Shown here: positions 20,326 through 28,933 of the stretch, piece by piece
How positions within the stretch are numbered: position 1 is the first letter of the stretch
Layout: each line of letters starts with the position of its first letter
DNA from: Methylobacterium nodulans ORS 2060
Lineage (GTDB): Bacteria; Pseudomonadota; Alphaproteobacteria; Rhizobiales; Beijerinckiaceae
Direction of reading: 5' to 3'
Assembly (NCBI RefSeq): GCF_000022085.1
Contig: NC_011894.1
Location: 7,673,001-7,737,000 of the forward strand
DNA: 64,000 nt
The notes under the pieces: model-generated
Told to the model about the DNA's origin: nothing
What the model saw: only the letters and a program-made list of their open reading frames with translations
The model's database searches: none
Program-made: the position numbers and the translations under genes

Positions 20326-21216
20326 TCAGGCGGGCACGCCCGCGCGGGCGGTCTCGCGGCTCGCGAGGTTGCGCTTGACGGCGTCCTGCACCTTCTCGAA
20401 GGCGCGCACCTCGATCTGCCGCACCCGCTCGCGGGAGACGCCGAACTCGGTCGACAGATCCTCCAGGGTGATCGGCTCCTCGGCGAGCCGGCGCGCCTCG
20501 AAGATGCGCCGCTCGCGCGGGTTGAGCACGCTCAGCGCGTCGCGCAACGCCGCGAGGCGGTTCTGCCCCTCCTCCTCGCGGGCGAGTACGGCCTCCTGGC
20601 TCGGGCTGTCGTCCACCAGCCAGTCCTGCCACTCGCCCTCGCCCTCCTCGCGTAAGGGGGCGTTGAGCGAGGCGTCGCCGGAGAGGCGCCGGTTCATGTC
20701 GATCACGTCCTGCTCGGGCACGCCGAGCCGGGTCGCGATCTGCTTGACCTGCTCGGGGCGCAGGTCGCCCTCGTCGAGGGCCGAGATGCGGCCCTTCGCC
20801 TTGCGCAGGTTGAAGAACAGCTTCTTCTGGTTCGCGGTGGTGCCCATCTTCACGAGCGACCACGAGCGCAGGATGTATTCTTGAATCGCCGCCTTGATCC
20901 ACCACATCGCGTAGGTGGCGAGGCGGAAGCCCTTGTCGGGATCGAAGCGCTTGACGGCCTGCATCAGGCCGACATTGCCTTCGGACACGACCTCGCCGAT
21001 CGGCAGGCCGTAGCCGCGATAGCCCATGGCGATCTTGGCGACAAGGCGCAGATGGGATGTGACGAGCTTATGGGCTGCCTCGCGGTCTCCGTGCTCGCGC
21101 CAGCTCTTGGCGAGCATGTATTCCTCCGTCGGCTCCAGCATCGGAAACCGGCGGATCTCGTCGAGATAGCGGGACAGGCCCCCCTCGTTGGCGAGCACGG
21201 GCAGTGCAGCAGCCAT
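20326..21216 (-). CDS. rpoH: RNA polymerase sigma-32 factor
   Basis: The 296-residue sigma factor directs heat-shock transcription. Region 2 is recognisable from HLRLVAKIAMGYRGYGLPIGEVVSEGNVG and AVKRFDPDKGFRLATYAMWWIKAAIQEYILRSWSLVK. The RpoH box segment follows (TTANQKKLFFNLRKAK), and region 4 contains LEDLSTEFGVSRERVRQIEVRAFEK. AGGAGG precedes the ATG at good distance. The order rpoH-rluD is common in Alphaproteobacteria. Alphaproteobacteria often have several rpoH genes; which paralogue this is cannot be told. Confidence 0.95.
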   Translation of the reverse strand: MAAALPVLANEGGLSRYLDEIRRFPMLEPTEEYMLAKSWREHGDREAAHKLVTSHLRLVAKIAMGYRGYGLPIGEVVSEGNVGLMQAVKRFDPDKGFRLATYAMWWIKAAIQEYILRSWSLVKMGTTANQKKLFFNLRKAKGRISALDEGDLRPEQVKQIATRLGVPEQDVIDMNRRLSGDASLNAPLREEGEGEWQDWLVDDSPSQEAVLAREEEGQNRLAALRDALSVLNPRERRIFEARRLAEEPITLEDLSTEFGVSRERVRQIEVRAFEKVQDAVKRNLASRETARAGVPA

Positions 21217-21439
21217 TCAAACCTCCTGGAAGCTCCCCGATCTGGGCGAGCGCGAACGACCTCCGAGCGGCCGGCCGTCCGATCTGCCCTTATAGCAGGA
21301 CGAGACGCCGACGGGTAGCAACGGACCGAGGGTCCGCCGCGATCAACGCGCAACCCTTCGGTTGGTGCGTGCGTCGCCATTCGGGCAAGGTTCGGTTCGG
21401 GGGAACGGAGCGGTCCACACGATCTCGCGAGTGCGGCGC

Positions 21440-22480
21440 TCAGACGCGGGGTCCCTGCCCGCCCGGAGAGGGCCCGAGCGCCGCGACGAGGCGGGCGAGA
21501 TCCGCGGGCAGCGGGCTCTCGAAGCGCAGGAACGCGTTGGTGCGCGGGTGGACGAAGCCCAGCACCGCCGCATGCAGCGCCTGGCGTCCGAGGGCGTCGA
21601 GCGCTGCGCGGGCCTCCGGTTCGAGGCGTGCGGCCTTGGTGCGGAAGGCGGCGCCGTAGGTGGCGTCGCCGAGGAGCGGATGCCCGCGATGGGCGAGGTG
21701 GACGCGGATCTGGTGCGTGCGCCCCGTCTCCAGGCGGCAGCGGACGAGCCCCACCGGCTCGCGGACGCCGAGAACCGCCTCGGTGCGGTAGTGCGTGATC
21801 GCATGGCGGCCCTTCTCGGGGCGCACCACGGCGATCTTCTCCCGGTTGCTGTCCGACCGCGCAAGGGCCGCGTCGATCCTCCCCGCCCGCGGCTCCGGCA
21901 CGCCCCAGACGAGGGCGAGATAGGCCCGTTCCAACTGGCCGCTGCGGCCGTGATCGGCGAATTGCAGGCTTAAGGCCGCATGGGCCATGTCGTTCTTGGC
22001 GACGACGAGGAGCCCGCTCGTATCCTTGTCGAGGCGGTGCACGATGCCGGGGCGGCGCACGCCGCCGATCCCCGACAGGCTCGCCCCGCAATGGGCGATG
22101 AGCGCGTTGACGAGCGTGCCGCTGTCATGCCCGGGGGCCGGGTGCACGACGAGGCCGGGCGGCTTGTCGATGACGATGAGGTCGTCGTCCTCGTAAGGAA
22201 TGATGAGGGCGCGCTCCTCCGCCTCCGGCGTGGCGGGGCGTGCGGGGGGCACCGTGACCGCGACGGTCTGGCCGCCCGCGACCCGGACCGCCGCGTCGCG
22301 GATCTCGGCCCCGTCGAGCCGCACCCCGCCCTCGCGGATCAGCCCCTGCAGACGGCTGCGCGAGAGATCGGGCCAGGTCCGCGCGAGCGCGCGGTCGAGA
22401 CGCTCAGGCGCCTCCCCGGCCGGAATCTCTGCAACCCTGACCTCGCTCTCCACATCCTGCTCCTGATGAAAAGCTCGCAT
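21440..22480 (-). CDS. rluD: 23S rRNA pseudouridine synthase, RluD family
   Basis: About 346 residues. An N-terminal S4 RNA-binding domain (ERLDRALARTWPDLSRSRLQGLIREGGVRLDG) is followed by the RluA-family catalytic domain with RPGIVHRLDKDTSGLLVVAK (catalytic Asp) and LETGRTHQIRVHLAH. RluD makes pseudouridines in helix 69 of 23S rRNA. The ATG at 22480 is preferred over an in-frame start at 22534, because the latter approaches the divergent tRNA gene and adds a non-family leader. Confidence 0.9.
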   Translation of the reverse strand: MRAFHQEQDVESEVRVAEIPAGEAPERLDRALARTWPDLSRSRLQGLIREGGVRLDGAEIRDAAVRVAGGQTVAVTVPPARPATPEAEERALIIPYEDDDLIVIDKPPGLVVHPAPGHDSGTLVNALIAHCGASLSGIGGVRRPGIVHRLDKDTSGLLVVAKNDMAHAALSLQFADHGRSGQLERAYLALVWGVPEPRAGRIDAALARSDSNREKIAVVRPEKGRHAITHYRTEAVLGVREPVGLVRCRLETGRTHQIRVHLAHRGHPLLGDATYGAAFRTKAARLEPEARAALDALGRQALHAAVLGFVHPRTNAFLRFESPLPADLARLVAALGPSPGGQGPRV

Positions 22481-22545
22481 CACGCACGATTCAGGCTTGT
22501 GCCCCCGGATCGCCGTCGCTATACCCCCGCTCACCGCTCGGGCAA

Positions 22546-22621
22546 GCTCCCATCGTCTAGCGGTCTAGGACGTCGCCCTCTCACGGCGAAAACAGGGGTT
22601 CGAGTCCCCTTGGGAGCGCCA
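22546..22621 (+). tRNA. tRNA-Glu (anticodon CTC)
   Basis: The acceptor arms GCTCCCA and TGGGAGC, the anticodon stem-loop TCGCC-CTCTCAC-GGCGA with anticodon CTC, and the T arm AGGGG-TTCGAGT-CCCCT all fit, with encoded GCCA at the end. The gene is intact although it is the integration target of the island. The island carries the same 3' half, so integration leaves the gene complete. Confidence 0.95.
22573..22621 (+). other. attL: left attachment site, 3' half of tRNA-Glu
   Basis: These 49 bases, from the anticodon stem to the CCA end, are identical to 62991-63039. The identity stops on both sides, which defines the crossover segment of a tyrosine integrase acting in the anticodon/T-arm region of a tRNA gene. 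Confidence 0.9.
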
Positions 22622-22665
22622 ACCTTCTCAATAGGTTAGCCAACGCCCGGGATGCCTCCCGCACA

Positions 22666-22684
22666 TTCGTTGTCGAATTCGTTG
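22666..22684 (+). repeat. Left copy of 19-bp repeat found inside both island ends
   Basis: TTCGTTGTCGAATTCGTTG starts 45 bases inside attL and is repeated exactly at 62864-62882, beside the integrase start. It is a candidate arm-type binding site for the integrase or excisionase. Confidence 0.55.
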
Positions 22685-22696
22685 CAGGCCCGCGCG

Positions 22697-23143
22697 ATGA
22701 GTCCGCCTAACTCGTCGGCCAAACCCCCGGGTCCGCAAACCTGGAACCAGTTCCGCCGCACCGTGCGCGAATGGGCGGTTGCGGCCGGAGAGGATCCGGA
22801 GAAGGCTCTTCGAGAATTGGACAGAGGCGGCGCCTTCGTCCGGGCGGTCTGCGCCAAGCTCGGTGTTGAGCGACCGGTCAGCAAAAGCGGGCGGCGTGTC
22901 GATCCCTCGCAGGACAGGCTGGTCATCGCCTACGTTGAAGGGCTGAAGCGCGACGGCCTCAGAGGCAGGGCACTGTGGGAGCAAGCGCACCTCGACCTCG
23001 CCACTACCAAAACCCAAAGCTTGTTTGGCGAGAACCGCGGCAACACGCCCGCGGCCATCGAGCGCTACTACCAACGCGCGAAGCGCCGAGCCGACAAAAA
23101 GACCGCAGCGAATTTGTCAGGAGACAGCTCGCACCGAAAGTGA
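22697..23143 (+). CDS. Conserved island protein of unknown function
   Basis: The product of about 148 residues is basic and mostly helical in composition (WNQFRRTVREWAVAAGEDPEKALRELDRGGAF, then RRVDPSQDRLVIAYVEGLKRDGLRG). I recognise no domain. The central VIAYVEGLKRDGL...ALWEQAHLDLA could be a helix-turn-helix-like segment, which would suit the first gene inside attL. The ATG at 22697 is used; 22652 is in frame but overlaps the 19-bp repeat. Confidence 0.55.
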   Translation: MSPPNSSAKPPGPQTWNQFRRTVREWAVAAGEDPEKALRELDRGGAFVRAVCAKLGVERPVSKSGRRVDPSQDRLVIAYVEGLKRDGLRGRALWEQAHLDLATTKTQSLFGENRGNTPAAIERYYQRAKRRADKKTAANLSGDSSHRK

Positions 23144-23178
23144 CAATCATGAATCCACATGATCAACCATGAGGCTTC

Positions 23179-23388
23179 ATGATGTCACGCCGATACGTTT
23201 CTAATAGAGAAGCGGGTTCTGGTGCCGTAAGCGTTGATGAGGCCGCGGAGTACCTTCGTATATCCCGCGCTTCTATCTGGCGGCTGCTCAAGAGAGGGGA
23301 ACTCCCTCGTGTGCGCATTGGCGGCCGCACTGTAATTCGCCGCATCGACCTTGATGCGTTTCTCGCGAAGGCGGTTCAGGTCGCCTGA
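23179..23388 (+). CDS. Excisionase-type helix-turn-helix DNA-binding protein
   Basis: The 69-residue protein contains VSVDEAAEYLRISRASIWRLLKRGELPRVRIGGRTVIRR, the MerR-like winged HTH of the AlpA/excisionase family (HTH_17). Such proteins bend DNA at attachment sites and favour excision, or activate integrase expression. The position 560 bases inside attL fits a recombination directionality factor. TGAGG lies just upstream. A function as a plain transcriptional regulator is the alternative. Confidence 0.75.
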   Translation: MMSRRYVSNREAGSGAVSVDEAAEYLRISRASIWRLLKRGELPRVRIGGRTVIRRIDLDAFLAKAVQVA

Positions 23389-23400
23389 CGCTTTTCAGGG

Positions 23401-23727
23401 TTATTCGCACCCGCCCTTAACCACGCGCAGCCCCATAAGCCCCGGAGGTAGATCCGGCGGCCTCCTGGGCTGCTCCAGATCCACGAATGATGCCTTGCAC
23501 TTCGGAACGTACTGGTTGCCCGGCCGAAGCCGCCGGGACGGCCGCCACGGGCAATCGAACGCGATCCGATCCAACACCTCGTCCAGGCCCATCTCCGGGC
23601 CGAACTTCGCCGCGAGCCGTGCCAGCCGATAGGTGCCCTGCCGGTGAGGACAGAGCGTGCAGGCGACCCGAACGACGACATACGGATAGCTCGCGAGGCT
23701 GCGTGGCTCCAGAGCGTCCTCAGACAT
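23401..23727 (-). CDS. Small cysteine-rich protein of unknown function
   Basis: The 108-residue product has CTLCPHRQGTYRLARLAAKFGPEMGL, then FDCPWRP and VPKCKASF: four cysteines in a CxxC...C...C arrangement that suggests a zinc ribbon. Similar short proteins occur repeatedly in Methylobacterium genomes as I remember them, with no known role. Its start overlaps the end of the upstream gene by eight bases, so the two form an operon. Confidence 0.6.
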   Translation of the reverse strand: MSEDALEPRSLASYPYVVVRVACTLCPHRQGTYRLARLAAKFGPEMGLDEVLDRIAFDCPWRPSRRLRPGNQYVPKCKASFVDLEQPRRPPDLPPGLMGLRVVKGGCE

Positions 23728-23944
23728 CGTGGAGGCGGTTCCGGACGTAGCCGAGCGAGATCAGGCGGCTGCGCTCACGCGTGCGCCGCTCCGCGTCCAT
23801 GAGGTCCGCCAGCGCGTCGGTTATCGCGCACCGGAGGGCCAGTTCGGGATCGCCAGCCGCCCTGGACAGGTAGGCCGCCGCGATCTCCTCAACCGGCGAG
23901 GAGTTGGACGCTTGGGCACTCTGGGGTGCTGATGCCTTGGCCAT
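23720..23944 (-). CDS. Small protein of unknown function, operon partner of the cysteine-rich protein
   Basis: From the ATG at 23944 the product has about 74 residues: a Ser/Ala-rich start and then a helical segment (VEEIAAAYLSRAAGDPELALRCAITDALADLMDAERRTRERSRLIS, shown here in part). The frame is open back to 24010. It ends inside the start of the next gene. No motif is recognised; the helix is compatible with a dimerising antitoxin-like or structural peptide, but that is speculation. Confidence 0.5.
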   Translation of the reverse strand: MAKASAPQSAQASNSSPVEEIAAAYLSRAAGDPELALRCAITDALADLMDAERRTRERSRLISLGYVRNRLHDV

Positions 23945-24152
23945 GGCTGTCCCGTCCGACTCAGATGAGAACGAAACAGGAACACGCCACGGGGCGTCCG
24001 GTTCGGTCAAGGGCGCTTAGGGATGTGGATAGCTGTGGAAAACCTGACCAGTTCGAAATGGGTCAATGAGCTGGTGCGCCCCAGCACTCCGACACGACGG
24101 TCCGCATGCGACGGAGATCTCACCACAGGTTGGTTCCTCGCCGGAGTACACC

Positions 24153-24731
24153 ATGATCAAGCGCTCGCTCGCCGCTGCTGGGATCGCTACCCTCGGGCTA
24201 GCCACTGTCGCGCACGCGAACCTCAGCCTGAGCCAGCCCACCCCACCGGCCCCTCAGCCCACCGCTTGGGCCGAACCTACTCCTGCGCAGGCGGCAACGC
24301 GCACCCCGCCCAAGGTCTACGCTGAGGTGACAACCTTAGCCTCCACGACTCAGAGCGATGCCGACGAACAGCCTCAGGCCAGCAGGCCCGCTCCGCGCGT
24401 GATCGACTTGCCCCGGGCCGATGCGCCGAACCAGGGCTACGTGCCGGCCCCGGCTGGGGTGGCTCAGCCCGAGGGTTATCCCGCCGCGAACGAGCCGGTG
24501 GTCGCGCCGCGCAGGGTCCGTACCCCGGCGAGGGAAGTTGTCGAGGCTCCGTCCGACTATCGCCGGCCGGACCGCCCCGTCGGCTATCGCGCTGCGAAGT
24601 GGAATGGGGGCGGGGGCGCGACCTGGAAGACCGGGCGGGACGCTTACGGCTTCGAGGGCACGTTCGGCGGCTGTCATTTCACGGGCTTCAGCGGTCCGCA
24701 CGGGTTCAAGCTCGATCGGAGCTGCCGGTAA
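24153..24731 (+). CDS. Exported Pro/Ala-rich protein with conserved C-terminal block
   Basis: The 192-residue product begins MIKRSLAAAGIATLGLATVAHA, a good signal peptide, followed by a Pro/Ala/Thr-rich stretch. The C-terminal block is compact (YGFEGTFGGCHFTGFSGPHGFKLDRSC) with two cysteines that could form a disulphide in the periplasm. GGAG lies seven bases before the ATG. I do not recognise a family. Confidence 0.6.
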   Translation: MIKRSLAAAGIATLGLATVAHANLSLSQPTPPAPQPTAWAEPTPAQAATRTPPKVYAEVTTLASTTQSDADEQPQASRPAPRVIDLPRADAPNQGYVPAPAGVAQPEGYPAANEPVVAPRRVRTPAREVVEAPSDYRRPDRPVGYRAAKWNGGGGATWKTGRDAYGFEGTFGGCHFTGFSGPHGFKLDRSCR

Positions 24732-24762
24732 CCGGCGGACCGGCCGCCGGCTCAGTGTTGTG

Positions 24763-24948
24763 TCAGTGCCAGCTGTTTTGTGACCTGGCGGCCCGTGCCA
24801 TCGCGATCAGCTCATGCCCGCTGAGACTGCGGCCGGCCGAAACGTCATTCAGCAGCCTGAGTGCAGCGATTGCTATTCGATCAGGCTGCCTCGCTTGGCG
24901 CCAGTCGGCAATCCTCGCCCGCAGCTTGCTTGCTAGGCTCATTGGCAT
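24763..24948 (-). CDS. Small helical protein of unknown function
   Basis: The 61-residue product starts MPMSLASKLRARIADWRQARQPDRIAIAALRLLND, with GGAGG placed five bases upstream of the ATG, which is the main reason to believe it. It is short, basic and helical. No family is recognised. Confidence 0.5.
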   Translation of the reverse strand: MPMSLASKLRARIADWRQARQPDRIAIAALRLLNDVSAGRSLSGHELIAMARAARSQNSWH

Positions 24949-25532
24949 GGCCCTCCGCAATTCAGCTTGGCCGTAGCCTAGCGAAATCGTGGCGGTTGGA
25001 AAGAGGGGGAGCCTTCGCCAGTGACATCTATTCCACCGAGCCAGCAAGGCGCCTTCATACCCATCGACAAGCCAGGGCGATGCGTTCGGTGATCGGCCCT
25101 GCCGCCAATCTCTGCTTCTGACGTCGATGGATTGAGGAACCCTGCACTGCAACACGTGCTATTGCGGTGCGACACATTCCCGTGCGTTTCCTCTCTAGAC
25201 TCGGGCCGCCCCGCCGGCCCGGCCGCCACTCCCCGCCTCGGCTCTGCGTCTGCGCGCATATCAACGCGTCCGCTGCGGATCTTCCTGCCAGGGTAGAAGA
25301 TGATTCCGCAGCAAGCATCAATAAAATAGGCGTCACGCGACGTCACTAGTCACTTTACGCTGTCCAATAGAGGATCTTCCCTACCCTCATGGAAAATAAC
25401 CGACAATTTGTCGGTGGCCTAATCCATCTTAACTCTTGTTATGCCTGGGCAAAAATGCAACTAACAGGCGACCCGATCAAGGGCCTGCCAGCCTCGATCG
25501 GGTCTGACCACTGTCGCACTGCGGGTACGACC
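24949..25532. other. Gap of about 580 bases without a supported gene
   Basis: Open frames here (for example 24978-25346 minus) lack ribosome sites and protein-like composition. The last 200 bases are AT-richer and probably hold the promoter of the gene starting at 25533; that frame is open from 25389, so a longer start is possible. Confidence 0.4.
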
Positions 25533-25877
25533 ATGGCTGAATTCGATTATAATGCGTTTCACACGTGGAGTCAGGAGCCGGACTTGAAAGCGCTCGACTT
25601 TCGGGCGCTGGCAGATCGGCATGATCAGATCGCGTGTTGGCAGATAGAAGTGCGCGCTGCCTTCCCTCTTATCGAGAAGGCAGTACCCGAAGGCGTCTTC
25701 TGGCACTGGCTCTGCCACCGTTGCGACGAGATAGAGGACATGCGCCGCGCCGTCGTGGCGGAGTTAGCCCAGTGCGAGCCACGGGACGCGGCCGAGTGGG
25801 TCGAGCTGTGGGCTATCCTTGCCTACGATCACGGTCGTCGCGCCTACTATGGGGATCTGGTCGATCCGGCTGAGTAG
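25533..25877 (+). CDS. Acidic protein of unknown function
   Basis: The 114-residue product from MAEFDYNAFHTWSQEPDL is acidic and aromatic-rich (VFWHWLCHRCDEIEDMRRAVVAELAQ, then AEWVELWAILAYDHGRRAYYGDL). The composition looks like a folded cytosolic domain. I recognise no family. The ATG at 25533 was chosen because the upstream 48 codons look non-coding. Confidence 0.5.
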   Translation: MAEFDYNAFHTWSQEPDLKALDFRALADRHDQIACWQIEVRAAFPLIEKAVPEGVFWHWLCHRCDEIEDMRRAVVAELAQCEPRDAAEWVELWAILAYDHGRRAYYGDLVDPAE

Positions 25878-26210
25878 GACGCGCAACACCGCGGAGCAGG
25901 AACGTCGGCATGGCAGCGCGGGGCTCGCAGGCGTGCCGGCGTTCCGCGTGCCGTGTCTTCGGAGCCGCCGTGTCTTCGCAGCCGATGTTCCGCGTGCTGC
26001 CAGCGCCAACGTGGTGGAGCGAAGCTGCGATATCACACAATAGTTGTTACGCCGCTTAAGTCTTTGATTTGACTCGCACTTGCGGGGCTCTCCGCAGTCC
26101 CATACCCCACAGCGTAAACTGGAGGGTGCGGCGCTAGTAGCTTGAAACCTTTCGTAATGCACCCCACTGTCGCCGGCAGGCACGCAGGTGTGCCGAGATA
26201 GGGGAAGTGC

Positions 26211-26438
26211 ATGAGACGGAAGATCAGCGACCGCGACGCGGTCGTGGAGGTTCTGACGAAGACGATGGTGCCGCCGCGCGTGGTCGCGGCGGCGATGAAC
26301 GTCGGGGAGAGGTCCATCTACTCGGCAATCCGGAAGGGGATCATCCCGGCGGTGCCGGTCGGGCGCGGGAAGCTCATCCCGACGCTGCCGATCAGGAAGA
26401 TGCTGGCCCTGCCGGCGGAGGCTCCGCGCGCCAGCTAA
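26211..26438 (+). CDS. Small HTH DNA-binding protein, excisionase/AlpA-like
   Basis: The 75-residue product has VVEVLTKTMVPPRVVAAAMNVGERSIYSAIRKGIIPAVPVGRGKLIPTLPIRKML. A helix-turn-helix with a basic wing reads a target and then ends with IPxxxIRKML, like phage excisionases and AlpA regulators. AGGGGAAG precedes the ATG. It lies upstream of the replication genes and may control them. Confidence 0.6.
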   Translation: MRRKISDRDAVVEVLTKTMVPPRVVAAAMNVGERSIYSAIRKGIIPAVPVGRGKLIPTLPIRKMLALPAEAPRAS

Positions 26439-26517
26439 GTAGACCCACAGACAAAGGAGCAGACTTCAGGCCGCCTCGGCGACGAGGCACGGTTCAACAA
26501 CCCATGCCCACAAAGGA

Positions 26518-26549
26518 GAGCCCCGTCAGGGGTTTTACCTGCGGGGCTC
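26518..26549 (+). promoter_or_regulatory. Leader hairpin upstream of the primase-helicase gene
   Basis: GAGCCCC and GGGGCTC can pair around a loop that contains a second small stem (CCCC...GGGG). It ends 17 bases before the start codon at 26566, which lacks a clear ribosome site. An attenuator or antisense-controlled leader would be typical for a replication gene, but this is inference. Confidence 0.35.
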
Positions 26550-26565
26550 AATAAGTGTAATCTCT

Positions 26566-27681
26566 ATGCTTGAATTTAGCGTTACTCAGGCGCTGTGTCA
26601 AGACGCGCCTGACGAGCACTTTGCCGCGGCTTCTCTCATCGGGAGCGACGCACCGCCGATGGGCAGCGTCGAGGCGGCGCCCGCCTGCGCGGCGCTGACC
26701 GTCATTCGGTCGGCCGACCCAAGCCACGTCGGCAAGCGGTTCTTCCTCGACCAGGGCGGTAAGCTCGACAAGAGGGCCGTCGCGCACGTCACCGCCGGTG
26801 TGGCGCAGACCCGGGCCGTGCCTGACGCGGAGGCGCTGGCGGCGCTCCTGACGGAGGTGACCGAGAGCACCGACCTCGCCTTCTGCTCGGGGACCTTCCA
26901 CGGCGCGGGCGACGAGCCCTTCCGGCAGGTGACCGAGCGGCGGCTCGCCGATCTGCTGGGCAGCGCCGGAGCGCCGCCCGGCGGGGTCCAGACGATCGGC
27001 GGCGAGCGCGTCGCCGCCCGCGTCAAGCGCGGCATCGATCCTTCGCCCTGGCTGCTGCTCGACGCCGACGATCCCGCCGGGATGCGCGCGGAGTGGGTCG
27101 GCATGCCGATCGCCGGGCGACTGGAGCTGCTGGAGGCGATCATCCCCGGTGTCTCGTCGGTGGAGCGCGTCGAGTACCGCTCATCCACCGCGCGGGTGAG
27201 CAAGATTGGCGAGCCCCCTGGGGAGCGTACACATGCGTGGATCCGGGTGAGCCACCCCGAGAAGATCGAGCGGTTGCGCGCGGCGGTGCGGATCGCGGCC
27301 GTGAACGCCGACCTCGCCTTCGCTTCTCCCCGCTACAGCCGCACCGAGCCGGGCAAGGTCACGGGGAGCGACTGGCGGACGCTGATCGACCTCGCGGTCT
27401 GGGACCACGGGCGTCTCGTCTTCGTCGCGCGTCCCGACGTGCAGGACGCACCTGGGCGCGAGGTGCACGACGCCGGCGTGCGGATCGTGAATGCGGGGGG
27501 GCGGCCCGCTCGACCTCTCGTGGGTGGAGCTGCCCGACACGCGGGCGTGCGACACGTACAGGGAGCGCACCGGCCGGGCGATCAGCTTCAGCGACGACGG
27601 CGTGACGATCACCGCCCACGACGAGTCCTCGCTCCGTCGGGACACGGAGATCGAGCGCCGGGGCGTCGTGAGGACGCTTGA
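26566..27681 (+). CDS. Primase-like N-terminal part of the island replication protein (ends out of frame)
   Basis: The reliable coding part runs to about 27500. It contains SPWLLLDADDPAG and ERTHAWIRVSHPEKIERLR, then FASPRYSRTEPGKVTGSDWRTLIDLAVWDHGRL. The DxD-like acidic pair and the later His are compatible with an archaeo-eukaryotic primase (prim-pol) fold, as in phage and island primase-helicases, but I cannot prove it. After a run of seven G at 27495-27501 this frame turns into arginine-rich noise, while the next frame continues protein-like. One G fewer would fuse it to the helicase below. Confidence 0.6.
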   Translation: MLEFSVTQALCQDAPDEHFAAASLIGSDAPPMGSVEAAPACAALTVIRSADPSHVGKRFFLDQGGKLDKRAVAHVTAGVAQTRAVPDAEALAALLTEVTESTDLAFCSGTFHGAGDEPFRQVTERRLADLLGSAGAPPGGVQTIGGERVAARVKRGIDPSPWLLLDADDPAGMRAEWVGMPIAGRLELLEAIIPGVSSVERVEYRSSTARVSKIGEPPGERTHAWIRVSHPEKIERLRAAVRIAAVNADLAFASPRYSRTEPGKVTGSDWRTLIDLAVWDHGRLVFVARPDVQDAPGREVHDAGVRIVNAGGRPARPLVGGAARHAGVRHVQGAHRPGDQLQRRRRDDHRPRRVLAPSGHGDRAPGRREDA

Positions 27682-28933
27682 GGAGTGGCTCCCGGACATC
27701 CCAGCCGGCGGCAAGCTGCGCTGCGAGGCGCCTTTCAGGGAGTCCAGTAGCGAGGCCGCTTTCATCGCCCTCAACGACGGGGGTCGGCCCTTCATCCACG
27801 ACGTCGGCTCGGGCACGACCTACTGGCTGGACCTGGTGGAATATTTTTTCAAGGACATCGATCTGGATGCGCCCCTTCCGGAGGCGTTCCTTAAATCAGA
27901 GGCCGAGGCACCGATCGCGGTCCAGCCTGAGCCGGCAGCCCCGCCCCGCAGGCTGAAGCTCATCTCGTTCGACGAAGCCGCAGATACTGCCCTCGGATCA
28001 AGCCTCAAACCTCTCGTGAAAGGCTTGCTCGACATGGGCACCCTGTCGGTTCTGTACGGGAAGTCCGGAGCCGGGAAGACCTTCGTGGCGACTAGCTTGG
28101 CGTACCATGTCGCCCGCGGGCTACCGTGGGACGGGATGCGCACGACCAAGGTTCCCGTCCTCTACGTGGCCGCCGAGGGCGGAGTAGGCGCGAGGCGCCG
28201 AGCGAGCGCGCTGAAGGCGAAGCACGGCTCCTGTTCGGACTTCCACTACGTGCTCTCGTCGGTGAACCTGCTGAAGGCAGGGGAGGACATGGCGGATCTG
28301 ATCGCCGCGGCCGACGAGATCCCGGGTCTCGGCCTCATCGTCATCGACACGCTCTCGCGCGTGATGTCGGGCGGCGACGAGAACAGCTCCGTCGATATGG
28401 GCGGGCTGGTCAAGAACCTCGACCTGATCCGCCATCACACCAAGGCGCACGTCATGGTCGTCCACCACTCCGGGAAGGATCAAGCCAAGGGCGCTCGCGG
28501 TCACTCGCTCCTGCGCGCCGCGCTCGACACCGAGCTGGAGGTCGCGGATCGCGAGATCACGGTGCAGAAGCAGCGCGACATGGATCAGAGCTGGTCGGCC
28601 CAGTTCGACCTGGAAGTGATTCCCCTCGGGCACGACGAGGAGGGTGACCTGATCACGTCCTGCGTGATGTGCTTCGTCGAGGGCCGCAAGGTCGTGGTTG
28701 GCGTACCAACCGACCGCGAGAGCGAGATCCTGAAAGCCCTGAAGCTGATCCTCGCCACGAGGCCCGACCCCGATACGGGCGTGACGGTGGCGGAGCTGGC
28801 CCATGCTTGTGGTCGGGGCACCGACGACAAGGCGCTGGACGGCCTGCGAAGCGCTCTGAAGCGGATGGCGACCAAGAACTTGGTCGCGAAAACGGCCGCC
28901 GGGCGGTGGTTGGTCGGGCCGATTTCCGACTAG
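27491..28933 (+). CDS. RecA-fold (AAA_25/RepA-type) replicative helicase, C-terminal part of a primase-helicase
   Basis: The 480-residue frame continues the gene above after the G-run. Walker A is YGKSGAGKTFVA (about 28054-28090), Walker B is GLIVIDTLSRV, and VMVVHHSGKDQAKGARGHSLLRAALD is the sensor region of KaiC/RepA-like hexameric helicases such as RSF1010 RepA. The last 70 residues look like a winged helix (VTVAELAHACGRGTDDKALDGLRSALKRM). It ends eight bases before a dense heptamer array, the expected place for its origin. GTP/ATP-driven unwinding at that origin is inferred. Confidence 0.8.
   Translation: MRGGGPLDLSWVELPDTRACDTYRERTGRAISFSDDGVTITAHDESSLRRDTEIERRGVVRTLEEWLPDIPAGGKLRCEAPFRESSSEAAFIALNDGGRPFIHDVGSGTTYWLDLVEYFFKDIDLDAPLPEAFLKSEAEAPIAVQPEPAAPPRRLKLISFDEAADTALGSSLKPLVKGLLDMGTLSVLYGKSGAGKTFVATSLAYHVARGLPWDGMRTTKVPVLYVAAEGGVGARRRASALKAKHGSCSDFHYVLSSVNLLKAGEDMADLIAAADEIPGLGLIVIDTLSRVMSGGDENSSVDMGGLVKNLDLIRHHTKAHVMVVHHSGKDQAKGARGHSLLRAALDTELEVADREITVQKQRDMDQSWSAQFDLEVIPLGHDEEGDLITSCVMCFVEGRKVVVGVPTDRESEILKALKLILATRPDPDTGVTVAELAHACGRGTDDKALDGLRSALKRMATKNLVAKTAAGRWLVGPISD

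Noticed and set aside
23376..23681. Alternative minus frame over the cysteine-rich protein
   Set aside because: It has a Ser/Arg/Trp-rich composition and no ribosome site; the frame at 23401-23727 is better supported by its cysteines and coupling.
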